This document shows positions 45,678 to 54,207 of a stretch of DNA of 64,000 bases, piece after piece. The stretch spans positions 186,001 to 250,000 of the forward strand of contig NZ_JAKVTV010000005.1 of the NCBI RefSeq assembly GCF_022489035.1, read 5' to 3'. The DNA comes from Christiangramia lutea (lineage in GTDB: Bacteria; Bacteroidota; Bacteroidia; Flavobacteriales; Flavobacteriaceae). Each line of letters opens with the position of its first letter. Position 1 is the first letter of the stretch. The notes beneath the pieces were generated by a model. It was not told where the DNA came from. It ran no database searches and saw only the letters and a program-made list of their open reading frames with translations. The position numbers were made by a program, and so were the translations under genes.

Positions 45678-46820
45678 CTAGGATCTTTTTTCTATTTGAG
45701 TTCCAGAATCTGGAGCAACAATTATGGCATCGAGTTTTATATTGAATTTTTGAAAGTAGGCTTTTGAGATTTCTTCAACATAGGGATCAATTTCGATTTG
45801 TTCTATTAAATTCAAAGTACAGCCTCCAAAGCCGCCACCCACCATCCTGGAACCGTAGATAAAATCTTTTTTCCTTGAATAATCCACCAGGAAATCCAGT
45901 TCGGGGCAACTCACTTCATAATTATTTTGAAGGCCTTCATGGGAAGCGTACATAAGTTTCCCAAACTCATAAAGATTTCCGTTTTTCAAGCTACTTGTGG
46001 CTTTTAAAACCCGTTCATTTTCTTTTAAAACATATACACAGCGGGAATAGATTACAGGATCTAATCGGTCCTGATATTGTTTTAAAAGCTGAAAATCAAC
46101 ATCTCTAAGGGAATATACCTCTGGATTTTCTTTCTGTATAATTTTTACAGCTGTTTCGCATTCCTCCCGGCGGATATTGTATTCACTTTCCGCAAGATTA
46201 TGAGAGATATTGGTATTAAGTAATAACAATTTATGATCTCTAAAATCTGCAGGTATGTATTCGGCTTCCAAGGTTTTACAGTCAAGTTTGATCAAATGAT
46301 CTTTTCGGCTCATTACAGAGGCATATTGATCCATGATTCCGCAACTATTTCCAACAAAATCATTTTCTGCTTTTTGAGAAAGTTTTACTATTTCCAGGTC
46401 GGTCAGTTCGAGATTAAATAGAACATTCAAACCGCTGGCCACGCCACATTCCAGGGCAGCAGAAGAACTTATTCCCGCTCCTATTGGAAGTCTACTTTCT
46501 ATTAAACAATCGAAGCCATTCAGTTTTTTTCCTAATTTCTGGATCTGGTCTACTATTCCTAGAATATAATTCTCCCATCCCTCACCTTTCGGAAGATCCT
46601 TTTCCAACATGAAATCAAATCCTTTTTTATAGGTTTCGCTATAAATCCTGCAGGTTTTTCCCCGATTTGACTTAAATCTTAGTTGTATCTTTTTATCGAT
46701 GGCCGTAGGAAGAACAAACCCCTGGTTATAATCTGTATGTTCACCTATCAGGTTTATTCTTCCTGGAGAATAAACTTTAACCGTATAATCCTTCCCAATT
46801 AGATTTTCTATTCTTTCCAT
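45678..46820 (-). CDS. galK: Galactokinase
   Basis: This is a 380-residue GHMP kinase making galactose-1-phosphate. SPGRINLIGEHTDYNQGFVLP is the galactose-binding signature, LPIGAGISSSAALECG is the ATP-binding loop, and GGGFGGCTLNLI is the third GHMP motif. No galactose epimerase or aldose 1-epimerase gene is found beside it. An exact -7 element lies 17 bp upstream. Confidence 0.97.
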   Translation of the reverse strand: MERIENLIGKDYTVKVYSPGRINLIGEHTDYNQGFVLPTAIDKKIQLRFKSNRGKTCRIYSETYKKGFDFMLEKDLPKGEGWENYILGIVDQIQKLGKKLNGFDCLIESRLPIGAGISSSAALECGVASGLNVLFNLELTDLEIVKLSQKAENDFVGNSCGIMDQYASVMSRKDHLIKLDCKTLEAEYIPADFRDHKLLLLNTNISHNLAESEYNIRREECETAVKIIQKENPEVYSLRDVDFQLLKQYQDRLDPVIYSRCVYVLKENERVLKATSSLKNGNLYEFGKLMYASHEGLQNNYEVSCPELDFLVDYSRKKDFIYGSRMVGGGFGGCTLNLIEQIEIDPYVEEISKAYFQKFNIKLDAIIVAPDSGTQIEKRS

Positions 46821-46837
46821 TGTTTAATTCTAATAAG

Positions 46838-46845
46838 CAAAGATA
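46838..46845 (-). promoter_or_regulatory. -7 element TATCTTTG of the galK-galT promoter
   Basis: On the minus strand TATCTTTG matches TAnnTTTG exactly, 17 bp before the galK ATG. No TTG is found at the standard -33 spacing. Confidence 0.55.
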
Positions 46846-47185
46846 ATAAATGTATAAAATACATTTAAAGTATATAAGGTTGAAATTTATCCTTTTTCAT
46901 TTAAAATAAGCTAAATGAAATAATAACACCCTAAACAGCATCTAATCTTAAGCTATTAAAGGACCTTCTTTTGTACGTATCCTGTGGAAAAAAATACCTT
47001 ACGGAACACGGAGATTGTTTTTCCATTCAATCCCATGATACTTTTGAACAAACAGGTTGGAGGTGATGTTGGTAACGGTAAAACAGTCATTGAAATTTAG
47101 AAATGGTTAATGTGGCTGAAAAATTTAAGACCAATAACAGAAATGGTTAGCTTGATTTGCCTTCTTGAAAATATTTTCCTTTATA
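46846..47185. other. Intergenic region with a short unrecognised frame
   Basis: About 340 bp between galK and the PAP2 genes. A 38-codon frame from GTG at 46984 to TAG at 47100 (plus strand, VEKNTLRNTEIVFPFNPM at its start) is the only notable content; it resembles nothing I recognise and may be a gene fragment or chance. An AGAAATGGTTA word occurs twice near 47099 and 47140. Confidence 0.35.
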
Positions 47186-47914
47186 TCAGATTTCAGGATC
47201 CCCTCTGAATATTTCAATCAGGTTAAGAATGAGGATACAAAAAACAACCCAGATCAATCCGGCAATAAAACCTCCGGCTATATCGGTTGGAAAATGAACC
47301 CCCAGGTATATCCGGCTAATTCCAATACTCAGAATTATAAACGAAAGCAAGACAATTAGGCTTACTTTTAGAATCTTGTTCATTCTGAATTTCGTACATA
47401 GATAGATGAGGAAACCGTAAAACGCCATGGCGCTCATGGCATGACCGCTGGGATAACTTAAAGTTTCAACCGACACCATATGTTCGATCCCGGGCCTTGC
47501 TCTATCGATAAAGCGTTTAAGCATCATATTAGAGGAAACTGCAAGTATCAAAACCAAGGTGGTTTGTAAAACGAATTTCCATCTTTTAAAGATCAATCTG
47601 GAAATTAGAAAATAGATCGAGACCACCACCAGATATCCGTAGAGGTCACCAACTTCAGTCATAAAAATGAAGAATTTAGTGAGGCCTGGATTGCGATATG
47701 AAATTATTTCCTTAGTGACGGTTTCATCGAAGTCTGCAATCGCTTCAGTCTTTAAACTATCGGTAAGTTCAATGAATAAATTTATGCTTCCCACCACGAC
47801 GAACAGGGCGATGATCATAATTATGATATACGGCAGTTTATGGTCGTAATCCTTATAGGTCTGAACAAGTACTTTTTTTATTCTTGAGATAAATTCAATT
47901 AAAGTCTTCCTCAT
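47186..47914 (-). CDS. PAP2-family membrane phosphatase
   Basis: This is a 242-residue integral membrane phosphatase with about six helices. All three PAP2 motifs are present: KRFIDRARP, SYPSGHAMS and SRIYLGVHFPTD, with the two catalytic His. The N-terminal 25 residues are cytoplasmic and charged. Likely acts on undecaprenyl or phosphatidyl phosphates. A second PAP2 gene lies 4 bp upstream. Confidence 0.93.
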   Translation of the reverse strand: MRKTLIEFISRIKKVLVQTYKDYDHKLPYIIIMIIALFVVVGSINLFIELTDSLKTEAIADFDETVTKEIISYRNPGLTKFFIFMTEVGDLYGYLVVVSIYFLISRLIFKRWKFVLQTTLVLILAVSSNMMLKRFIDRARPGIEHMVSVETLSYPSGHAMSAMAFYGFLIYLCTKFRMNKILKVSLIVLLSFIILSIGISRIYLGVHFPTDIAGGFIAGLIWVVFCILILNLIEIFRGDPEI

Positions 47915-47918
47915 AAAT

Positions 47919-48494
47919 TTAAAATTTGAAGGAATAACCTATTAAATAATTACCATCACCACTACTAAAGGTTAGTTGCATATGCTTTTGCTGATATTCC
48001 GAAGTAAAGATAAGATTGCTTCCCAAACCAATGGCAGCACCTGCCAGAACATCCAGGATATCATGTTTTTTGGAATCTATTCTGCTGGCAGCTGTAAATC
48101 CTGCGAGGACGTATGCGGGAATACTGTAGTTGAAGCCATATCTTTTATGCACATATCCTGCACTATGAAAGACCGTTGAAGTATGGCCTGAAGGGAATGA
48201 ATTTTCATTACTCTCGTCCGGACGTGGTTTGTTGATCCCTAATTTCAACCCGAAGGTTACGGCTTCGGTTAATAGAAGTCCTTTTGTAAATTGCCATGCG
48301 CCCTTATTATCACCAATTATAAAACTTGTACCCAGGGTTGCGGCTGGAAGGGCAATAAGGATCACATCTCCAATCTTTTGAGTGGTTCCAACCTCTGGCT
48401 GGGTTTCGCTGGTATCCTGGGCAGCTGCCAACTGGAAGAACAGCAGGCAGAAAACGATAAATAACGGAAGTGTTGAAGATTTATAACTTTTCAA
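47919..48494 (-). CDS. PAP2-family phosphatase with signal peptide
   Basis: This is a 191-residue protein with a signal peptide (LLFFQLAAAQ). PAP2 motifs are KLGINKPRP, SFPSGHTST and SRIDSKKHDILD. Only 3 or 4 weak membrane segments remain, and the C-terminus ends YLIGYSFKF like an outer-membrane protein strand, so it may be periplasmic or outer-membrane located. The start is TTG at 48494; no upstream ATG fits. It is 4 bp from the second PAP2 gene. Confidence 0.87.
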   Translation of the reverse strand: MKSYKSSTLPLFIVFCLLFFQLAAAQDTSETQPEVGTTQKIGDVILIALPAATLGTSFIIGDNKGAWQFTKGLLLTEAVTFGLKLGINKPRPDESNENSFPSGHTSTVFHSAGYVHKRYGFNYSIPAYVLAGFTAASRIDSKKHDILDVLAGAAIGLGSNLIFTSEYQQKHMQLTFSSGDGNYLIGYSFKF

Positions 48495-48869
48495 TCTGAG
48501 GCTGAATTTTAAACGTTTTAAATAGGATTCTTACTTCAAAATTTAATGAAGAACTTTGAGTTACTGGTCTTGTGATGTTTACCTAAACAAATCTAAATAT
48601 CCTTGCAGCCTTTATTCTTATTATTTTATTAATATTTTTTCAATCATGAGTTCCTTTAAACCATTCTCGATTCTGAAATCAGGTTATAAATTACATTATT
48701 CCTAGCAGCTCTGCTTTTTTCTTATCTCATTTCAAAAAAGTAATTACCCTTCATTTTTAAAATTCTGAAGCCATGGAAACAGGACAATTTAATACCTAAA
48801 ATGCACGATTAACTTCAACAAATCAAGTACATCCGATGGCATCCGGAAATATGGGGTGTAACTTGGCCA
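48495..48869. other. Non-coding stretch before the PPDK remnant
   Basis: About 375 bp of AT-rich sequence with no intact reading frame. The end of this stretch (from about 48775) may be eroded upstream pyruvate phosphate dikinase sequence, but I could not align it. Confidence 0.4.
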
Positions 48870-49414
48870 CCAAAGTTGGCTTTAACAGGGACGCTAATAG
48901 GGTCATTTAAAAAGTTTATCCTTCAGGAAAAGATCATCATGGATACGGCTCAGAAGGTATTTTCAGAAAGAAATGATACTGTAGATCTTTTTGTTTGGTA
49001 CGATGATCGAGATTTCCCCCTGCGGTTGAAGAGACAGATCAAATTGCGCAACATGCTGAATTCTTTTCTTTTGGAACAGATGACTTAACGCAGATGGTAT
49101 ATGGTTTTTCAAGAGATGATGCTAGAAAATTTCTCCCAGTATATTATGAAAAAGGTCTCTTACAGGATGATTTATTCGAAAAATGAGACCACGAAGAGGT
49201 TGGGCAAATAGTGAATTCGGGAATTGAAAATGGAAAAAGTATGAATTAGAACATGAAAATCGGGATTTGCGGGGAACATGGTGGTGAAACTTCCTCTATA
49301 GGGTTTTGTTACCGTGCCGGAATGAATTACGTAAGTTGTTTACCTTCCTGAGTGCCCTTCGAAAGGTTCGCATCGGCGCAGGCCCCGATTAAGGCAAAAG
49401 TTCGAGTATTTTAA
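48870..49414 (+). pseudogene. ppdK: Decayed C-terminal part of pyruvate phosphate dikinase
   Basis: Across three frames the PEP-binding domain of PPDK is recognisable in order: PLTGTL-like start and LQEKIIMDTAQKVFSERNDT (48876-48995), the GTMIEI block (about 49000), [19 protein letters not shown] then [19 protein letters not shown] (about 49035-49160), VGQIVNSGIENGKSMN (about 49200), [13 protein letters not shown] with the catalytic Cys (about 49268), AGMNYVSC and finally ASAQAPIKAK ending at TAA 49414. Frameshifts and stops separate the blocks. The N-terminal two thirds of the gene are absent. PPDK normally makes PEP from pyruvate. Confidence 0.85.
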
Positions 49415-49658
49415 TCAATAATTGAAAATCAAAACTATAAACCGCAACTGGTAATTTTTCTTCAGTTTTTTAATTAAGGATCGATTGATTAAAAAATATT
49501 ATAAGAACTAAGACTTTTCGCTTTTTTTTATCTTTCTTTTAATTTAAAATGTTAATTTGTGCTAAATTATTGAGACTTTTGGTAGTTGTGCTAATTGAAT
49601 TCAGAATTCGAATAAGAGTCTTTATCTCAGAAAAATCGATTTTAAGAAAATATAATTT

Positions 49659-51401
49659 ATGTCCTTTCAAATAATTGAACAACCTACTACCTATGATGTG
49701 TGCATTGTAGGTTCAGGAGCAGGCGGGGGAATGGCCGCAAAAATACTTTCAGAAAAAGGTTTTAAGATCGCCTTGCTAGAGGCAGGCCCCGATTTTGATC
49801 CAGCAAATTCCGAACAGCGAACGCAATTACGGTGGCCCTACGAGTCCCCAAGAAGAGGTGCCGGTACTCAGCGTGCTTTTGGAGATTTTGATATGGCCTA
49901 TGGTGGTTGGAATATAGACGGAGAACCCTATACAAAAGAAAGAGGAACTGAATTCGACTGGTTCAGGTCCAGAATGGTAGGTGGAAGAACGAATCACTGG
50001 GGAAGAATTTCCCTTAGGTTTGGTCCGCTGGACTTTAAAAGAAAGGATTTCGATGGCAAAGGAGATAACTGGCCTATTGGATATGACGATGTTAAGCCAT
50101 ACTATGATAAAGTTGATAAATTAATTGGAGTTTTTGGAACCAAAGAAAACATGCCAAATGAGCCGGATGGATATTTTTTACCTCCTCCAAAACCCAGGCT
50201 ACACGAACTTTACTTTAAAAAGGGAGCAGAGAAGGTAGGAGTTCCCATGATTCCTTCAAGGCTATCAATCCTGACAAAACGAGTTAATAAAAAACGTCAG
50301 GCCTGCTTTTACTGTAATCAATGTGCCAGGTCGTGTACAGTATATGGAGATTTTTCATCCTCATCGGTTTTGGTAAAGCCAGCACGTGAAACCGGGAACG
50401 TAGACATGTTTGTGAATGCCATGGTACGGGAAGTTATCACTGATGGTAACGGTAAGGCTACGGGAGTTCATTACATAGATAAAACAGATTCCAAAGACTA
50501 TAGGGTAAAGGCAAAAGTGGTCATCCTGGCTGCAAGCGCCTGTAGCTCGGCAAGAATATTATTGAATTCAAAATCCTCCGTACATCCGAACGGACTGGCG
50601 AACTCCAGCGAGGTGGTTGGAAAATATCTTCACGATTCTACGGGATCTTCCCGAATGGCTTTCATTCCTTCTCTTATGGATAGAAAGCGGTATAACGAGG
50701 ACGGAGTAGGAGGAATGCACCTGTATACTCCGTGGTGGTTAAATGACAGAAAAGATTTAGGTTTTACCCGAGGTTATCATATTGAATACTGGGGAGGTAT
50801 GGGAATGCCTTCATATGGATTCGGCTTCAATATGGAAAGTCTTAACGGAATGGTGCCTGGCCTTAACGGTGAAACCAAAAAAGCAGGTGGTTATGGTGTA
50901 GGTCTCATGGAAGATGTGAAGCGGTTCTATGGATCTACCTTAGGATTATCTGGTCGTGGAGAGAGTATCCCGCGTGCTGAAAATCGTTGTGAGATCGATA
51001 ATAACAAAGTAGATAAATATGGAATACCTGTTTTAAAATTCCATTACAAGTGGAGTGATGAAGAAGTGAAACAGGCAGCGCATATGCAGGATACGTTCGA
51101 AGAGATCATTAGTGGTATGGGCGGAATCGCTCTCGGGCAAAAACCTGGTAAAGAATCTAATTACGGACTTGAAAATCCTGGAAGGATTATTCATGAAGTT
51201 GGAACTACCAGGATGGGGAGCGACCCTAAAACTTCGGTACTTAATGAATATAATCAGGCGCATGATGTTCCTAACCTATTCGTGATGGACGGGGGAGGAT
51301 TCGTTTCCCAGGCAGATAAAAACCCTACCTGGACCATCCTGGCCTTGGCCTGGAGAGCTTCAGATTACCTGGCGGAAGAATTAAAGAAAGGTAATGTTTA
51401 A
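49659..51401 (+). CDS. GMC-family FAD oxidoreductase (gluconate dehydrogenase-like large subunit)
   Basis: This is a 580-residue flavoenzyme. VCIVGSGAGGGMAAKIL (residues 10-26) is the ADP-binding motif, and MVGGRTNHWGRISLRF the GMC substrate/flavin block. The C-terminus has the catalytic HEVGTTRMGSDP and the later NPTWTILALAW. A four-cysteine cluster C216-x2-C219-x2-C222-x3-C226 (CFYCNQCARSC) looks like an iron-sulfur motif. Together with the downstream subunit 3 gene it should form a periplasmic sugar or polyol dehydrogenase. No cytochrome c subunit gene is adjacent. Confidence 0.92.
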   Translation: MSFQIIEQPTTYDVCIVGSGAGGGMAAKILSEKGFKIALLEAGPDFDPANSEQRTQLRWPYESPRRGAGTQRAFGDFDMAYGGWNIDGEPYTKERGTEFDWFRSRMVGGRTNHWGRISLRFGPLDFKRKDFDGKGDNWPIGYDDVKPYYDKVDKLIGVFGTKENMPNEPDGYFLPPPKPRLHELYFKKGAEKVGVPMIPSRLSILTKRVNKKRQACFYCNQCARSCTVYGDFSSSSVLVKPARETGNVDMFVNAMVREVITDGNGKATGVHYIDKTDSKDYRVKAKVVILAASACSSARILLNSKSSVHPNGLANSSEVVGKYLHDSTGSSRMAFIPSLMDRKRYNEDGVGGMHLYTPWWLNDRKDLGFTRGYHIEYWGGMGMPSYGFGFNMESLNGMVPGLNGETKKAGGYGVGLMEDVKRFYGSTLGLSGRGESIPRAENRCEIDNNKVDKYGIPVLKFHYKWSDEEVKQAAHMQDTFEEIISGMGGIALGQKPGKESNYGLENPGRIIHEVGTTRMGSDPKTSVLNEYNQAHDVPNLFVMDGGGFVSQADKNPTWTILALAWRASDYLAEELKKGNV

Positions 51402-51412
51402 AATAAGCAATC

Positions 51413-52114
51413 ATGGATAGAAGAGAATCACTAAAAACGCTATTAATTGGTGGAGCAGGTTCCAGCTTATTGCTGAGTTGCAGACTGGATGATACTACAG
51501 ATGTAAGCCAGATCACCGATATTAAGGAAAGAGAGTTTGATTATGGAAGGACTCCTGAAGAGGCCGCCCATGATGAAAAACTGATGGATGATAAGTTCTA
51601 CACCGAAGCTGAGATCGCAACGATTGCTGTTCTTGCCGATATTATTATTCCTGGGGATGGAGAATATCCGCCAGCATCTGAAACCGGAGTCACCGACTTT
51701 ATTGAATTTATCACTAAAGACATTCCGGAGCATAAAACACCGATGCGAGGAGGTTTAAAATGGCTAAGTCATGAGACCTATAAAAGGTATGAAAAGGAAT
51801 TTATAGACTGTTCTAAAGAGGAACAAATTGAAATTGTAGAAGACATCGCCTATCCCGAGGAAGTTAAACCCGAATTGTCTCAGGGCGCTAATTTCTTCAG
51901 CCGTATAAGGAACCTTGTGACTACCGGCTATTTTACCAGTAAGGAAGGGATCGAATATCTTGGGTATATGGGTAACCGGCCCAACGTATGGGATGGAGTG
52001 CCAGAGGATGTACTTAAGAAACACGGGATGGAATATGACGAAAAAACACTGAAAAGGTCTATTAAACCTGAAGAACGAAATGATATCGCAGACTGGTCTA
52101 ATTATGAGGTTTAA
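51413..52114 (+). CDS. Gluconate 2-dehydrogenase subunit 3-family protein
   Basis: This is a 233-residue protein with a twin-arginine-like leader (DRRESLKTLLIGGAGSSLLLSC) that also contains a lipobox. The body matches gluconate 2-dehydrogenase subunit 3: EIATIAVLADIIIPGDGEYPPASETGVTDFIEFI and the final WSNYEV. Subunit 3 accompanies the GMC subunit, with which it is probably exported as a complex. It starts 11 bp after the large subunit gene. Confidence 0.9.
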   Translation: MDRRESLKTLLIGGAGSSLLLSCRLDDTTDVSQITDIKEREFDYGRTPEEAAHDEKLMDDKFYTEAEIATIAVLADIIIPGDGEYPPASETGVTDFIEFITKDIPEHKTPMRGGLKWLSHETYKRYEKEFIDCSKEEQIEIVEDIAYPEEVKPELSQGANFFSRIRNLVTTGYFTSKEGIEYLGYMGNRPNVWDGVPEDVLKKHGMEYDEKTLKRSIKPEERNDIADWSNYEV

Positions 52115-52142
52115 TCCTTTAAAATTCAAAATCTTTATTACT

Positions 52143-52178
52143 ATCAGGGCTCAAATAATTGGGTCCTGAGTTTTTTTG
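52143..52178 (+). terminator. Probable terminator of the GMC operon
   Basis: TCAGG and CCTGA arms (with imperfect inner pairing) are followed by seven T. It lies 30 bp after the subunit 3 stop. Confidence 0.5.
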
Positions 52179-52331
52179 TCTAACAGTCCCTGTGGTAATT
52201 TTAATAAAATGGGGCTGCTTAACCAAGAAAAAGGTCAGTGCTTTGGCTTCGGTTAAGCTCTAACTTTCTAGCATAAGAACTACGTAGATAAATTAAATAT
52301 GCACAATCATTAATTTAAAATTACGTGAATT

Positions 52332-52769
52332 ATGAAAGTTGAATATATACTCCGGATTCGTTGTTTATACCGCTTATTACGTCGAAATTAACGACGAGGT
52401 AGCAGACTTTGACATACTAAGGGAAGTACAATTGTACGTGGACAGAGCAGTAAAAGATGTTGCAAGGACCAAGTATGTTTTTGAAACACATTTTCATGCC
52501 GATTTTGTTAGCGGACACCTGGACCTGAAGAATGAAGCTGGAGCAGAGATCGTTTTTGGACCGTTGGCTAAGCCTATATATGAAGCAACCATGGCACACC
52601 ATGGAAAAGTACTATTTATCGCCTGATTGAAAAAAATGACAAGGAGTATGGGTTTGTTGCCGTTGACACCCTGTATATGGGGGATGTGGGCAGGCCAGAC
52701 CTGGCTCAGCAAATAGTAGCCGAACTTACCGGAAGAATACTGGTAAGGCACTTAAAATACTCTCTTTAA
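52332..52769 (+). pseudogene. Decayed MBL-fold hydrolase (persulfide-dioxygenase-like)
   Basis: ATG 52332 starts MKVE, then a frameshift leads to NIYSGFVVYTAYYVEINDE and DPLREVQ-like text, and VFETHFHADFVSGHLDL carries the HxHxDxxSGH metal motif. After IYEATMAHHGKVLFI a frame change and a deletion remove the segment that should contain the next His ligand; the frame resumes with YGFVAVDTLYMGDVGRPDLAQQ (52640-52718) and ends at TAA 52769. The gene is cut short before any rhodanese domain. Intact relatives oxidise glutathione persulfide or related sulfane sulfur. Confidence 0.82.
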
Positions 52770-53121
52770 AAAAATATCATGCCTTTTTGCGTTCTTTCAC
52801 ATTTCCTAGGAAATGTTGTTCCTGGTTTTAAAGAAATCACCTTCAAAAAGGTCATCCATGTTGAAAGTTTTTGCAAGACCAGAACTCATCCAGGAATCTT
52901 TTTTTTGGGAGAATTAACTAGTTAAATGGCTTAAATCTTCTAGAGTTATACTTCAGTTATTTTCAAATTTCCTTTGAGGTTAATCTATGTTAAACCCAAA
53001 AAACATGATGAAAAACAGATTTTAAAACATTTAATATCAGTAAATTAAGTTGTTTTTGTAACTGGGGTTGCTTTCCGGGATGGACAGATTGCTTAGCTTA
53101 GAAAAAATTAAAATCTATATA
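52770..53121. other. Gap between MBL remnant and DUF302 gene
   Basis: About 350 bp with no intact reading frame. Given the two decayed genes nearby it may contain eroded sequence, but none could be identified. No TAnnTTTG promoter is evident. Confidence 0.4.
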
Positions 53122-53508
53122 ATGAAATATTATTTTAACAGAACGATCAAAGGTGATTTTGATAAGATAATGGACAGGGTGAGAAAGGAATTGGAAAAGG
53201 AGGGTTTTGGCGTATTAACCGAGATCAACGTAAATGAAACCTTTAAAAAGAAGCTGGATGTGGATTTTAGAAGATATCATATCCTGGGAGCTTGCAATGC
53301 ACCCTATGCACATAAGGCGATTAGCAATGAAGATAAAATTGGTACAATGCTTCCATGTAACGTAATCCTTCAGCAGAAAGATAATGGTGAAGTTGAAGTT
53401 GCCGCAGTTAACCCGGTCGCATCCATGCAGGCAGTAGAGAATAATGAGCTGAATGATGTGGCAATGGAAATAGCCAAAAGACTTCTTAGAGTAGTTGAAA
53501 ATGTTTAA
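53122..53508 (+). CDS. DUF302 family protein
   Basis: This is a 128-residue cytoplasmic protein with the DUF302 pattern: FDKIMDRVRKELEKEGFGVLTEINV, YHILGACNAPYAHKAI, MLPCNVILQ and a final helix. A frame extends upstream to 53068, but ATG 53122 is preferred because the conserved domain begins there. DUF302 genes often accompany sulfur-metabolism MBL/rhodanese genes, here represented by the decayed gene 350 bp upstream. Function unknown; two Cys (in GACNA and LPCN) could be functional. Confidence 0.88.
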   Translation: MKYYFNRTIKGDFDKIMDRVRKELEKEGFGVLTEINVNETFKKKLDVDFRRYHILGACNAPYAHKAISNEDKIGTMLPCNVILQQKDNGEVEVAAVNPVASMQAVENNELNDVAMEIAKRLLRVVENV

Positions 53509-53510
53509 CA

Positions 53511-53540
53511 AGGATGGCAAAAAATGCCATCCTGTTCATT
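53511..53540. terminator. Terminator-like hairpin between convergent genes
   Basis: AGGATGGCA and TGCCATCCT form a perfect 9-bp stem with an A5 loop, 2 bp after the DUF302 stop. The T-tract is poor on both strands, so its strength is uncertain. Confidence 0.6.
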
Positions 53541-54128
53541 TTAGTTGGAAACCGGACTTATCATAATATGGGCTCTGTGAGTTCCAGGATCCATTAGCCA
53601 CGGCATTCCCGGTGCTTCGGGTTTAGCTGGTAAACCTGTAGATTCTGTAGTGGCATAAGGCATATAAACCGCATACCTGAATTTCCCATTTTTAAGCTCA
53701 CCCGTTTCCTTATTATAATCTTCTTCAGATCCTGAAAGTACATATAAAGTACTGGGGGAATCGGGCATTTTTAATTTGCCAGATTCAACTTCTTTTTTTC
53801 TGATCTCCCTTTTTTCTATTTCAGATTTTCCTTCTGCTTTAAGTTCACGCCCCCGGGCCATAAATGGCTCCAGTTTTATTGAATAGCAGGCAACCTGTAT
53901 GCCATCGAAATTTGGATCATCTGCAATACACACTTTATTATTAGTGCCTTTTCTTAGCAGTACCACCTCGCCTGCATCATTATATCCATATACCATGGCT
54001 CCGTCGCGATCTTCAGCAGGAGCAGCCTGAACTGCGGTTTTTATCTGTATCTCTTCAGCAAGCGAATTGGATTGAGCATGGATCGAAAAATTCAGAAGAA
54101 AGACGGTCAAAATGATTAAAGTCCTCAT
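53541..54128 (-). CDS. Secreted protein of unknown function
   Basis: This is a 195-residue protein with a signal peptide (VFLLNFSIHAQ). The rest is soluble with a Lys/Glu-rich middle (about residues 95-115, GRELKAEGKSEIEKREIRKK) and two Cys (in VCIADDP and VACYSI). The C-terminal end includes LPAKPEAPGMPWLMDPGTHRAHIM. No known domain is recognised. It is divergent from nothing and convergent with the DUF302 gene. Confidence 0.6.
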   Translation of the reverse strand: MRTLIILTVFLLNFSIHAQSNSLAEEIQIKTAVQAAPAEDRDGAMVYGYNDAGEVVLLRKGTNNKVCIADDPNFDGIQVACYSIKLEPFMARGRELKAEGKSEIEKREIRKKEVESGKLKMPDSPSTLYVLSGSEEDYNKETGELKNGKFRYAVYMPYATTESTGLPAKPEAPGMPWLMDPGTHRAHIMISPVSN

Positions 54129-54207
54129 ATTTAGGTTTGATTTAGTTTTTGAAATTCCTTTAAAAAAGCTTTTAGCTTAAAGATAATTATTTTGAGATTA
54201 TCAACCA

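Noticed and set aside
46984-47100. Short GTG-initiated frame between galK and the PAP2 genes
   Set aside because: A 38-codon open frame is not unusual by chance and I recognise no homology; kept only as a note on the gap.
48876-49088. A 70-codon frame as a genuine small gene
   Set aside because: Its second half is out of frame with the PPDK homology it overlaps, so it is a fragment of the decayed gene and not a separate protein.
52339-52626. A 95-codon frame as an intact MBL-fold protein
   Set aside because: It starts at a TTG after a frameshift from the true ATG and stops before the second half of the metal site; the rest of the gene resumes in another frame.
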